Assembly (NCBI GenBank): GCA_025454405.1 | Contig: JALOON010000028.1 | Span: 1-63,745 of the forward strand | DNA: 63,745 nt | Origin: Oscillatoriaceae cyanobacterium Prado104 | GTDB taxonomy: Bacteria > Cyanobacteriota > Cyanobacteriia > Cyanobacteriales > Microcoleaceae | Direction of reading: 5' to 3' | Shown: in pieces, positions 26,701 through 34,161 of the stretch | Layout of the letters: each line of letters begins with the position of its first letter | Numbering within the stretch: position 1 is the first letter of the stretch | Translations under genes and position numbers: made by a program | The notes under the pieces: model-generated | What the model saw: the letters and a program-made list of their open reading frames with translations, nothing else | The model's database searches: none | What the model was told of the DNA's origin: nothing

Positions 26701-28980
26701 CAAGCTTTAACTGAAACTGAATGCAACCTGCTGTTTTCGCAAGCAGCGCAACTAGCAGAAAATTTTCAAATTGAGTGCAATTTAACAGGTGAAACTGATG
26801 CTATGGCTGCCGCTACTTGGCACTTGTGTTGCGCGCCGGAACTCAACGCAGGTAGCAGGCAAAAAACGCAAAATTTCGCTTTTGCTGCTTGGGGTTCCCA
26901 AATTGCCGGACGGCTTAACGAACTGCAATTTAAAGAACTCACTGTCGGCGAGTTGAATGGTGCTGGTGTCGAAATTAATAGCTGCATTAAAAATGCTAAA
27001 ATTCGCATCGGCACGATGCCGGATGGCGGGCTGGAAACTTCATCAATTGAAAGCAATAGAGGCGCGATCGAACTTGACGGAACGAACAACTCTCCCACTG
27101 ACAATTTTAACATAAATGAAAAACTCGCTGGAGTCGCTACTCAAATTAAACCGGGCGAGCGAACGCGAACTCGCAGCTTGACAACTGCTAGCGATCGCAC
27201 AAATCTTGCCAAACAAGAAAGCGCTAAAACTTCTCAAATTTACCAGGCTGAAAACTCCCAAGTTCACAATCTTAAAAACGCCAATATCGAGGCAATAACA
27301 ACAACTTCAGGCAGCACGCACTCTCCTGCTTTGAGTAAAAGAACCCTGGAAATAATGAAAGACGGCAAATACATTGCGGTGGGTACGATCTCTGAAAAAT
27401 CGGCGCAGTTACCGATCGGAACTGCTGCCAGGGCAGACCTAATTCCGGCGCTGGCAAAAACTGCTACAATCCACTTACCGGGTTGCGAAAATCCAATAAA
27501 AGTTGGCAAGGTTGTAGAATGCGACTTTGGCGGGCAAAGTTCTCTATCCGATCGAGAATATACGATCGCAATTCGAGCCCTAAACAAACCAAAATATTTG
27601 CTGTCAACATCCGGCACAATTATCGGCGAACTTGATGAAGCATCAATAGAATCCCTCAAAAAATGCAACTGCCTGCACGACAATTTTTCCTTCACCGCCG
27701 AACTAACAACTTACGGAGCGAGTAACGGCACTTATACAGTTGCTAAAAGCAAAGCGGGCAACATTCTCTGCGCTAGAAAACAAAATCTCGTCGGGCATTT
27801 CAAAGATTTTCGCTTTCAAAAAACGATAGCATCCGTTTCGGTCAGCGTCCAACAAAAGTCGGAAATTTGCGCCGCAGTTGCTACTGAAAGCGGCTGGAAA
27901 ATCCTGGGAGTTTTTACGCCCAACCAGAAAGAATCTAAAATAGCTTTAATGAAAGCTTTCTGCGACCGGCAGCCGGGAAAAAGCGATGAAATGTTGAAAA
28001 AGGAGTTCGACACGGGAAAGCTAACTGGAACTTCTTTTAAGGCGCGCATCCGCTTTAATTCTACTACTTTGCTGGCTGCTGTTGACCCCAATTCGATACA
28101 GTACCCGGTGCCGCTTCCGAGAGTAAAAACACTCGATCGACAGCAACCGGAGGATGCAGAAATTACTGCCAAGGCGCGGCAAGTAGTGGCGATCGTGAAT
28201 TCACCCCCCACTTTATTTTACGAGTTCAAAAAACCTACTTTGTCGGATGGAAAAATCACGGATAAATCGGGGCTGGGAGTTGCTGTAAGTTTGCGGAAAG
28301 CTGAAGCAGCGCGCCAATTTTTTTCCAACTGCAAGATCGAGCATTATGAAGTCAATCCCTTAGATGCGTTTGTTGCCGAAGAAACTCGCCGGGGTTATGC
28401 AGTTTTTCATCTCGATCCCGATAGTTTGCCGCCCAAAATAATGTCGTCTTTGGTAAAGCAATTCGGCGAACCGCTTGCCAAAGATTTATCCGGCGGCAGC
28501 CCGTACTTCCAAAAGCTCCGGGAATCGCCACCGCTGCCGGCTCGGGCTGTTTTTTTATTGGAGAAATTCTACGGGATGAAAAATTATGGAAGTTCGATCG
28601 CCCCCGAACATTCGATCGCTCCAACTGAAACCATCGCTGCGGCTGAAAGTTCGATCGCCACCGGGGAAGCTCAAACAACACAGCAGCAAAGCAACGACAA
28701 TTCACCGATGCCTGGTTGGGAAAAAAACTTAATTGCTGCTGCCGTGCGAGCTGCCAGCGACAACAATTACAGTCCGAAAACTCCATTTATGCAAAATACT
28801 TTATTAGCTACTTACTGCCCGGAGATCGAAACGATTACCGTAATTCGAGCGAGAGACAATTCTACAATTTACTCGCGCGATTTGGGGAAAAATGCAGCAG
28901 TAACTATCCGCTTGTCTGGGGAGCAGAAACAGTTCCTCGAATCCTACAAATTACCGCCTCAAAAGGAAATACAGCTTTAG
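23740..28980 (+). CDS. Giant protein with RNA-polymerase/RdRP-type DYDGD motif (putative two-barrel polymerase)
   Basis: This 1746-residue protein has no signal or membrane segment. Residues 416-430 read GEIVMGFRSPLLYED, and 552-565 read LAGEDYDGDSKCFA, with aspartates 556, 558 and 560. In the beta-prime subunit of RNA polymerase and in QDE-1/YonO-type two-barrel polymerases, an R-x-P-x-L segment precedes a D-x-DGD loop whose three aspartates bind catalytic magnesium; eukaryotic RdRPs have V.RNPCLHPGD ... G.DLDGD in the same order. A possible first-barrel lysine is Lys244 in SSFKGGENKP. The segment after the loop (NKWTELANSAVKCAAAVESEV) is helical. The N-terminus has a CGSC pair. Residues of about 1090-1190 look disordered, and the C-terminal 250 are globular and unknown. 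The gap of about 130 residues between the two motifs is longer than usual. Neighbours are SSB and primase genes. The start lacks a clear ribosome site. Confidence 0.6.
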   Translation: MLTIKHFDTDLNRWVNAFDRVESLKEDRSANTETIFTEELNNSMLEAIFPDAPKDAFSIGYIREWTSVENLTRHPDNCDLLFASGNRCFYGPSQYKEALDRIFPDEKDKGAYGSLLCGSCLDTFQTSVKLLIVEDDLESDSCGENGGLLPNDVAVALVGDCHGKISPQLLQQFARLDGELLDRTVGGEPDEIIRHAVQHRLFFPNCDSHPRVAKGTVTAKIFTDLFEPNCENVPDLILPVSSFKGGENKPHPGLHFVGMWAGAKNISQTTLSSTAEIGLDRDAREILKEAALQLNEVAADPRKVAELFCKTWEEKAIARGEIAPNEQQENPPESNSAADKLMSENTAYQILKADLEGGHGQLLECKYVQKQLERFLQNQRREIATGGAIKWHRSSIIIPSKHLNDDEVCTGVAREGEIVMGFRSPLLYEDAIALQYNTFTPDILDPKGRPLIGVSVVSDEPYYKYANRKAAEITGIHGIDIGEGLRKKTDLQPGETQQEFAARLFSESWGKRERTRLPNKPSKKQLAAIKTQQETWRNVLLKSLRTDTYSKLAGEDYDGDSKCFAKASDWPYTALYLIEAQHPQNAHPPTPKLPKVSFDEPGKPKKTLPEIALFMANKWTELANSAVKCAAAVESEVMAVQSAFDAEQKENYLRDVSNYFKRKLRDDRTAKPEKNIPKSVVETVRELAAIHSPPARILVDSLISAGGDTEALELLDCKLCCEDKLVFPIPMERVESGLETYRKFLRFQVTPPLLLQNQIAVDSKKSATPADEIAIAQYRNLCHRTPNYLQDKKLPDIYLEGKVIEPNGYSLKESIIQTLNPLLQASRLEARPFYQFRNLFPESEPGDRYYYTPEQYNTCREVKAAFDSLFNRAVASKMRLATEKGPYLTARTSSGIDVEITNVALTKYPNRFQSRESLEVLLVDNNSSSDPTANSHKTCVLAKTIDSFGSDKWMKIGTLAESSRQLLNVPQEIAEPIYLKLQNVRAVQALTETECNLLFSQAAQLAENFQIECNLTGETDAMAAATWHLCCAPELNAGSRQKTQNFAFAAWGSQIAGRLNELQFKELTVGELNGAGVEINSCIKNAKIRIGTMPDGGLETSSIESNRGAIELDGTNNSPTDNFNINEKLAGVATQIKPGERTRTRSLTTASDRTNLAKQESAKTSQIYQAENSQVHNLKNANIEAITTTSGSTHSPALSKRTLEIMKDGKYIAVGTISEKSAQLPIGTAARADLIPALAKTATIHLPGCENPIKVGKVVECDFGGQSSLSDREYTIAIRALNKPKYLLSTSGTIIGELDEASIESLKKCNCLHDNFSFTAELTTYGASNGTYTVAKSKAGNILCARKQNLVGHFKDFRFQKTIASVSVSVQQKSEICAAVATESGWKILGVFTPNQKESKIALMKAFCDRQPGKSDEMLKKEFDTGKLTGTSFKARIRFNSTTLLAAVDPNSIQYPVPLPRVKTLDRQQPEDAEITAKARQVVAIVNSPPTLFYEFKKPTLSDGKITDKSGLGVAVSLRKAEAARQFFSNCKIEHYEVNPLDAFVAEETRRGYAVFHLDPDSLPPKIMSSLVKQFGEPLAKDLSGGSPYFQKLRESPPLPARAVFLLEKFYGMKNYGSSIAPEHSIAPTETIAAAESSIATGEAQTTQQQSNDNSPMPGWEKNLIAAAVRAASDNNYSPKTPFMQNTLLATYCPEIETITVIRARDNSTIYSRDLGKNAAVTIRLSGEQKQFLESYKLPPQKEIQL

Positions 28981-29162
28981 CCGGATGCTCTGCATTTGTG
29001 GAGCCAAATCGTAACTTCAAAAACGCTATGTTTTTGTAAGTGGTTTTTCTTTGGGGTGCCGAGATGCCTAAAACACTATTTTAAAAGATCGGTATCATTC
29101 TCCCCGGCACAAGCTATAATTAAGATCTTTCAGGGAGAGATCGAAATTACTTTAACCTTGAG

Positions 29163-29501
29163 ATGATTCTAATTCTTCGAGACCCAGCTACAAGAGAACA
29201 GATCGAGCAAATGTCAGAACCCTATTTGGGGACTAGAATTAAGTTAGCCGTGGATGTAGAGCGAGAAATTATAGCAGGTGGGGGAGAACTACATTATGAT
29301 TGCGAACAAATTTTATTAGAAGATGGCAGCCGCCAGGCAAATGTTTGGGGTGCTGATTGGTATCCCGATCTTAAGGAAGTAGGATTTGAATCGCTAATCA
29401 ATATCCGTCCCCGCCAGCAGAACAGAAGTATGGAGGTACAAGACCCCGCTCTCAGAGAAAAAATAGAAACAATAGTGTGCCGTTTGTTGGAGATAAACTG
29501 A
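29163..29501 (+). CDS. DUF5674 family protein
   Basis: This 112-residue protein matches the DUF5674 family common in cyanobacteria: MILILRDPATREQIEQM, then IKLAVDVEREIIAGGGELHYDCE, LLEDGSRQ..VWGADWYP, and LINIRPRQQNRSMEVQDP near the end. The acidic/aromatic LLEDGS...WGADW stretch is the most conserved part. Its stop overlaps the next ATG (TGATG), so the two genes are translationally coupled. Function is unknown. The small coupled pair has the look of a toxin-antitoxin or addiction module, which is inference. Confidence 0.85.
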   Translation: MILILRDPATREQIEQMSEPYLGTRIKLAVDVEREIIAGGGELHYDCEQILLEDGSRQANVWGADWYPDLKEVGFESLINIRPRQQNRSMEVQDPALREKIETIVCRLLEIN

Positions 29502-29857
29502 TGAAACGTCAAGCATTGTACTCCCGATTTAAGGCTTTAGAATGGCAGCAGCAGTTAGGAAATTTAGCTTCAACCTTAGCTAGCCTCTCGAAAAGAGCAA
29601 CCGTCCCGCAGCACGACGTGCTAACCAGCACATTACTGCGAGAAGCTGCCTTAATGATAGAATGGTGTGCCGCTAATATTCCTAGAAATTATCTGTTAGA
29701 ATTGGCAGCAATGCAAAGAGAATTATTAAGTTGGGAGCGTGTTTTTCCCATCGAACAAGCGCGAAGTATTCTAGCTCTGCACGCGCGCCATCAGTCCGAA
29801 CGACTGTTGCAAATGGCAGGTTTTTTAGACGATGATGAAGGAAATATTAATGGTTGA
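29501..29857 (+). CDS. Small helical partner of the DUF5674 gene
   Basis: The ATG at 29501 is eight bases after TTGGAG and overlaps the DUF5674 stop. The product is 118 residues and almost entirely helical: SRFKALEWQQQLGNLASTLA, then REAALMIEWCAANIPRN, LLELAAMQRELLSWE and ARSILALHARHQSERLLQMA. It has no membrane segment. The family is not recognised. Coupling to DUF5674 suggests that the two act together. Confidence 0.7.
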   Translation: MKRQALYSRFKALEWQQQLGNLASTLASLSKRATVPQHDVLTSTLLREAALMIEWCAANIPRNYLLELAAMQRELLSWERVFPIEQARSILALHARHQSERLLQMAGFLDDDEGNING

Positions 29858-30273
29858 TAGTTGTACTGATTTTTCTGACGATTGAACGCTTAGGAATTAT
29901 TTTATGTTGGACAACATCTGCTGAATTTACTTGTACGCCTGGAAGCGATCGCCCCTTTGAAATGCTAAAATTAGAGCGATCGCTTTTCTTATTTCACCCT
30001 AACCCCAACTTCTTGGGCACATCCTCGCTACTTATCACTTTACCTGCTTTTTTTGTTGTCTCGATCGCTCGATAAGAATCCTTTCAACTAGAGCATTGCC
30101 CAATTCCCGTTGTATTATTCGGCGATCCGTTGCTTTTGAGGCACATCTCTAGTTAGTAAAAGTTATTAATCCCAGTCATTTGCAAATTTGACCATTTTTA
30201 TTAATTGAAAAACAAGTTAATTAATCAAAGCGCTTCGCGCAACAGGGGCGATCGTTAAGTAAGAGAAACAGTC
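29858..30273. other. Non-coding spacer with a HIP1-based hairpin terminator
   Basis: The 416 bp gap has no supported gene. AAGCGATCGC at 29943-29952 and GCGATCGCTT at 29976-29985 form a 10 bp stem followed by TTCTTATTT. This looks like an intrinsic terminator for the DUF5674 pair and is built from HIP1 octamers. The 3' part is AT-rich and ends near the ssb start. Confidence 0.6.
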
Positions 30274-30675
30274 ATGAACTCAATAATGTTAGTTGGTCGC
30301 CTCGGACGCGAACCGGAACTCTTGTTCTTTACATCGGGAGCGTCGGTTGCGAAATCGTCTCTTGCTGTCAAAAGGAAGGGGTTCGATGAAACTGATTGGT
30401 TTGCCATTGAAGCTTGGGGGAAAACGAGCGAAGTGCTTGCCAACTACACCAGAAAAGGCAGTCTTATCGGCATAGAAGGGCAAGTTACTGTCGAAAGCTG
30501 GAAGGGACAAAACGGCGAATTTCACTCGAAACTGCTTGTCAAAGTTCAGCGCGTGACTCTCCTGGAGAAACAATCTCGGGAAACGCAACCTGCCGCCGTT
30601 CCTCCATCAGCTAATTTTGGAAAGATCGCGTACAGCAGCAACGGCCAAACTCCCGTGTCAGCGAGTGCCTTCTAA
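30274..30675 (+). CDS. ssb: Single-stranded DNA-binding protein, plasmid type
   Basis: This 133-residue OB-fold protein begins MNSIMLVGRLGREPELLFF and has WFAIEAWGKTSEVLANYTRKGSLIGIEGQV followed by SKLLVKVQRVTLLE, all diagnostic of SSB. It coats single-stranded DNA during replication and after conjugative entry. The tail after residue 105 is short and neutral and ends ..TPVSASAF. The acidic DDxIPF-type tip through which SSB recruits partner enzymes is therefore missing, and only the terminal Phe remains. It is directly followed by a gene whose product does carry such a tip. Confidence 0.92.
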   Translation: MNSIMLVGRLGREPELLFFTSGASVAKSSLAVKRKGFDETDWFAIEAWGKTSEVLANYTRKGSLIGIEGQVTVESWKGQNGEFHSKLLVKVQRVTLLEKQSRETQPAAVPPSANFGKIAYSSNGQTPVSASAF

Positions 30676-30745
30676 ACTATCCGCAACGCATCGATCGCCC
30701 CATCAAATCTTAACAACCAAAACCTTAAAGCAAGGAAAAAAAGCC

Positions 30746-31318
30746 ATGATGCAAACTTGCACTTTATCTCTGATTGTCCTCAAAGACTCGGGTTACGATT
30801 TCCGGCAGCAAGGCGACAACTGTTTTGCTGCTGGAACTGGAATTTTTCAGTTTCGCGGTCGGGAAGGTATGGAGTTTGCTACCATTCCATTCTCTGCCAG
30901 AAACCAGCCGGCCCTGCTCGTTGAAGCTCAAACTTCTAACAAAGTTTTGTGTACCTGCAAGGGCTACATAACCTTTGAAGAAAACATCCCGCTCTTCAAC
31001 ATAGAAGAGGCAGAAATTCAGACTGAAACCGCGCCAGTTCCCGAAGCAGGTTCGGACGAAAAACCGCTCGATGGAGTTGAAATTCAACCGGAAGGGCAGC
31101 ATCAGTCAGCAGTTGCACCCGTTGCAAAACAGCCAGCCGAAACGGAATCGAAACCGACTGCTTCAAAGCGGCGCAAAGAGAAATCTAATTCTCAAACCCC
31201 GCCTGAAAAGCAACCAAAGTCTGAAGCGATCTTGCAGCCAGAACCGACGGAGTTTGAGAACAGCTTTGACGCTGCTGCGGCTCTGGATGAAAGCGAATAC
31301 ATACCCATTCCGTTTTAG
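30746..31318 (+). CDS. Possible OB-fold protein ending in an SSB-like acidic tip
   Basis: The first ATG after CAAGGA gives 190 residues. Residues 1-95 are globular and beta-rich: TCTLSLIVLKDSGYDF, then FQFRGREGMEFATIPFSA, then KVLCTCKGYITFEENIPLFN. The last strands resemble the end of an OB fold (V...G.I....I.L.I...). Residues 96-175 are charged and disordered. The last ten residues are DESEYIPIPF, close to the D-D-x-I-P-F tip that ends bacterial SSB proteins. Position directly after an SSB lacking that tip suggests a divided or paralogous single-strand-binding function. This is inference from two weak signals that agree. Confidence 0.55.
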   Translation: MMQTCTLSLIVLKDSGYDFRQQGDNCFAAGTGIFQFRGREGMEFATIPFSARNQPALLVEAQTSNKVLCTCKGYITFEENIPLFNIEEAEIQTETAPVPEAGSDEKPLDGVEIQPEGQHQSAVAPVAKQPAETESKPTASKRRKEKSNSQTPPEKQPKSEAILQPEPTEFENSFDAAAALDESEYIPIPF

Positions 31319-31337
31319 GTTTGTTTGTTTGAAAAAG

Positions 31338-31362
31338 CTCCCCAAATCGGGGAGTTTTTTTT
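31338..31362 (+). terminator. Intrinsic terminator after the ssb pair
   Basis: CTCCCC and GGGGAG form a six-base-pair stem around AAATC and are followed by eight T residues, 20 bp after the stop of the preceding gene. Confidence 0.9.
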
Positions 31363-31402
31363 CGCATTTTTCTCAAACCTCGATCGTTGGCTTCTTCCTC
31401 AG

Positions 31403-32392
31403 ATGTTAAACTCGTTAATCGAACAACTGTTATTGTTGCCGAAACACTGGCCGCTCGCGCCTGTTGGCAACAACAAAAATCCTCTGGGCGTCCGCTGGAA
31501 CGAGAGGACTTTTCTCCCCAGAGAAGCCGCCGAAAAACTGATAGCAAACGGCAGTCTGACAGTACTTGGCAAGTACGGAGAGATGGCAACCGTACCCAAA
31601 GGTTTCGGACTGGTAACTGGCTTGAATTCCGAAGAGTTTTTAATAGCTTTAGATGCCGACGGTAATTCTGCAATGACCGCGATCGAACGATGCGGAATTC
31701 CCCCAACCGTATCTTTTACTTCTGGCAGGCCCCACCGCGCTCAATTCCTGTTTAAAGCACCTCTAACTGCAGCTCCATTGATGCGATCGCGCCGGCTTGC
31801 TACAGGCACTCTTGAAGCTTTGGAATTTCGAGGCAATAAATTGATGTCCGTGCTGCCTCCTTCACCGCATCCAATTACCGGTCAGTATGTCTGGATTGCC
31901 GGCCCGACACAGTGCGAAGTCGCTCCCGCCCCGCAGTGGATTTTGACGCAGATGCAACAACCCAAAACGGTCAATACTCCTGCTCGCGATCGCGCCTTTC
32001 GAGAGCGAAACGCAGCAACTAGCAACCCGATTGTCGATAGAAATATAGAGGCTAGCAACCCGATTGTCGCTCGCAATTTGGCAGGTCGCGATCGCATCGT
32101 TTTCGAGCGAAACCCGACAGCGCTTAATCTTCCAAATTTATCAGAAATTAAGCTGTTAATGGAGGTCATACATCCCAAGTTTGCTGGTGATTACCACTCG
32201 TGGCTGTTTGCGGGCATGGCTCTCAAATCGACGAGTTCTTTCTTGCTTTCCGAGTGGGATGAATGGAGCCAGCAATCCAGCAAATACGTGCCGGGAGTTT
32301 GTCAAGCAAAATGGGCTTCTTTTAAAGGATGCGGGATTACTTTCCGCTATTTGTACTGGCTGGCAAAGCTATCCGCGCAGCATTGGGCCTGA
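31403..32392 (+). CDS. Prim-pol primase/polymerase with PriCT domain
   Basis: From the ATG at 31403, after the terminator, the product is 329 residues; an upstream in-frame start would begin inside the terminator. The N-terminal domain (about 12-190) is a bifunctional primase-polymerase fold: HWPLAPVGNNKNPLGVRW, GFGLVTG, then the metal-binding LDAD (Asp84, Asp86) and TSGRPH with His111. Residues 190-245 are a linker with two near-identical ATSNPIV-type repeats. The C-terminal 80 residues match the primase C-terminal helical domain (HSWLFAGMALKSTS, EWDEWSQQSSKY, KWASFKGCGITFRYLYWLA). No helicase domain is attached, unlike many plasmid prim-pol proteins. It probably primes plasmid replication. 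Confidence 0.85.
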   Translation: MLNSLIEQLLLLPKHWPLAPVGNNKNPLGVRWNERTFLPREAAEKLIANGSLTVLGKYGEMATVPKGFGLVTGLNSEEFLIALDADGNSAMTAIERCGIPPTVSFTSGRPHRAQFLFKAPLTAAPLMRSRRLATGTLEALEFRGNKLMSVLPPSPHPITGQYVWIAGPTQCEVAPAPQWILTQMQQPKTVNTPARDRAFRERNAATSNPIVDRNIEASNPIVARNLAGRDRIVFERNPTALNLPNLSEIKLLMEVIHPKFAGDYHSWLFAGMALKSTSSFLLSEWDEWSQQSSKYVPGVCQAKWASFKGCGITFRYLYWLAKLSAQHWA

Positions 32393-32420
32393 TTTATGAA
32401 ATCGATCGAGCGCGATCGAA

Positions 32421-32756
32421 CTACGTGGCTGCAAATTCGGTAAACTGACGCAAGCGGGGTGGATGAAAAGCGAGGACAATATCTTCGCGAGACACTCCTG
32501 CTTGCAGCAAATCAGTTGCAATACCGTCCTCAGTCCGGTCTTCTTCAATCCAGATTTTTTCGTCTTTCAGGCGGACGTGAATGACATTACAGTTGATGCG
32601 GTTATCTTGATGCCAACCCATTTTCATGAGAAGATAATGCTCGCTCTTCGGGTCGAGCAGCAAGACAGATTCGACATCGGAATTGTTCGATCCAAGCTGC
32701 TGGTATTCTTCGAGTATTTTTTGGATTAAGCTTCGGTAGCGTTCGAGTTTATCCAT
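32421..32756 (-). CDS. xisI: XisI, fdxN-element excision controlling factor family
   Basis: This 111-residue protein is a full-length XisI homologue: MDKLERYRSLIQKILEEYQQ, then VLLLDPKSEHYLLMKMGW, INCNVIHVRLKDEKIWIEED, and EDGIATDLLQAGVSREDIVL near the end. In heterocystous cyanobacteria XisI acts with XisH and XisF in excision of the fdxN element, but xisHI pairs are scattered through many genomes with no such element. Its start overlaps the xisH 3' end by about 30 bases. Here its partner is broken. Confidence 0.93.
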   Translation of the reverse strand: MDKLERYRSLIQKILEEYQQLGSNNSDVESVLLLDPKSEHYLLMKMGWHQDNRINCNVIHVRLKDEKIWIEEDRTEDGIATDLLQAGVSREDIVLAFHPPRLRQFTEFAAT

Positions 32757-33160
32757 CTTTCGATGACCTCCTGGATTGGATCGAAAACCAATAGGTTGAC
32801 TTGATTTTTTTGAAGCATTAATTGAGCGAGCGGGGTTTGAAATTTATTATCGTACAAGTTAGCTGGAATTGCCAAGTATAGCTTGAAATCCAGGGTTTGA
32901 GCTTCGACAACTTCTTTGTACATGATGTACTGACCGATGGTAGCTTATAGGTCAGTAATGAAAGACCGTCCGATGAAGCTTTTGACTTCCACAAGTATTC
33001 TTTCTTTGTCTCGCGTTGCAGCAATAGATTTCTCGGCAGCAAAATCTGGATATAAGTTATCTCCCCCGTACTCCAGTTCGTAGTTTTCCTTGAGAATCGT
33101 CCAGCCATCATTAATGAGTGCCTGTTTTACGGAATCGTGGTAAACGTCTTTGGCTGGCAT
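32726..33160 (-). pseudogene. xisH: XisH with one in-frame stop codon
   Basis: The frame starts MPAKDVYHDSVKQALINDG and keeps the nuclease-like features of XisH, with DLYPDF-type Asp and the EVK of VEVKSFIGRS, which places the family near PD-(D/E)XK nucleases. After FITDL a TAA at 32945-32947 stops it. The same frame continues at once with ATIGQYIMYKEVVEAQTLDF and runs to WINSNATEA. The full span is 144 codons before the true stop, the normal XisH length. Homologues have a sense codon at the stop site, so one base change (for example CAA or GAA to TAA) explains it. Either the product is truncated at 71 residues or the gene is dead. Confidence 0.85.
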
Positions 33161-33188
33161 GAGGAGATTGAAATAGGGCGTTCTTCCA

Positions 33189-33794
33189 TTATGATACCAT
33201 CAAGTCCAAGGAAATCACTTGGTTTGGCGCGAGAATGCCTCCAACTTTTATTACTTGCAATTCTCCGGTTTCGTCAGGGTACTGTGCTTTCACTCGATCG
33301 ATTGCTGCATCCAAACTAGAAGCTTGGGCAACGTACACTTTTTCAAGAGTTCCTAACACCCAAATAGGTTGGGGCCACTTATGACGGGGGTGTAGAACTG
33401 AATTGTGAATTACTTGGCGAGCATACAGAACAATTTGCTCGATCGCACTTGACGAACAAAACGACCCCAATTCCGATTCAATACACTGTTTTAGTTCGGG
33501 CGCGGGAATGTATTCTGCAACCGATTCAGAGGGCGTTAATTTCGGTTGGGGATTCGCCGATCGAGTGCTTTCTTGCACTACTAGCGATTCTACGAAGTAA
33601 CTTATTTGGGTGACGATTGAGTCAAAATCTACCTCCATCAATAAATGACCTAAATATTCCCTTAACAAGCTTCTTAACTTTTCATCAGATATATTAATCC
33701 CGCAAGTTTTGAGATAAAGTGAAGGTCGATCTCCCAAATTCCGGCCGCAGCCGACTTCTCCATTAGCTGCATCTTCAGCTTCTACCAGTTCCAT
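33189..33794 (-). CDS. Hypothetical protein
   Basis: From the first plausible ATG (33794) the product is 201 residues. The frame is open further upstream, but that part runs across the DUF433 gene on the other strand and is unlikely to be coding. An AAGGAGAG site at about 33866-33873 has no good start after it in this frame, so the true start is unsure. The sequence has a helical part (DEKLRSLLREYLGHLLMEVD, IEQIVLYARQVIHNSV). The C-terminal 70 residues look alpha/beta (IWVLGTLEKVYVAQASSLDA). No known family is recognised. Confidence 0.5.
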   Translation of the reverse strand: MELVEAEDAANGEVGCGRNLGDRPSLYLKTCGINISDEKLRSLLREYLGHLLMEVDFDSIVTQISYFVESLVVQESTRSANPQPKLTPSESVAEYIPAPELKQCIESELGSFCSSSAIEQIVLYARQVIHNSVLHPRHKWPQPIWVLGTLEKVYVAQASSLDAAIDRVKAQYPDETGELQVIKVGGILAPNQVISLDLMVS

Positions 33795-33918
33795 CAAGCG
33801 CTGGTAGCGGATTGCACCCTCTATTGCGGGTTGGGGTTGTCCGGAACTTAAGTTGCTCGTATGTCTCTCCTTAATGTTTCTAAGTATAATAGAATAGCCG
33901 AACCGCTGAAGTCCTACG

Positions 33919-34161
33919 ATGCAAGAATTCTCATCTCTTGTTACGTCCGATCCTAATGTAATGATGGGTAAACCCGTGATTGCTGGAACTCGCATTACTG
34001 TCGAACTGATTCTGGAAAAACTTGCAGCGGGCGAAACCCCAGAGCAAATTCTAGAAGCCCATCCCCGACTGAACCTCACAGCCATTCATGCAGCCTTAGC
34101 ATTCGCCGTTGAAGCATTGCGCGCTGATGTGATTTATCCAATTGTAGAGAAAGCCTCGTGA
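33919..34161 (+). CDS. DUF433 antitoxin
   Basis: This 80-residue protein carries the DUF433 signature: SDPNVMMGKPVIAGTRITVE, ILEKLAAGETPEQILEAHPR, then LTAIHAALAFA. DUF433 proteins contain a small helix-turn-helix and are the usual antitoxin partners of DUF5615 PIN-like proteins. The end overlaps the next start (GTGA), indicating co-translation. Autoregulation of the pair is typical and inferred. Confidence 0.93.
   Translation: MQEFSSLVTSDPNVMMGKPVIAGTRITVELILEKLAAGETPEQILEAHPRLNLTAIHAALAFAVEALRADVIYPIVEKAS

Noticed and set aside
23740..28980. Giant protein as a relaxase
   Set aside because: No three-histidine HUH motif with an N-terminal tyrosine, and no helicase motifs, were found; the DYDGD context fits polymerases better.
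29854..30075. 73-codon plus-strand gene
   Set aside because: It runs through the hairpin terminator made of GCGATCGC sites and has no ribosome site or family match.
33795..34085. N-terminal extension of the 201-residue hypothetical gene
   Set aside because: The extension is the reverse complement of the DUF433 gene, which has clear family content.
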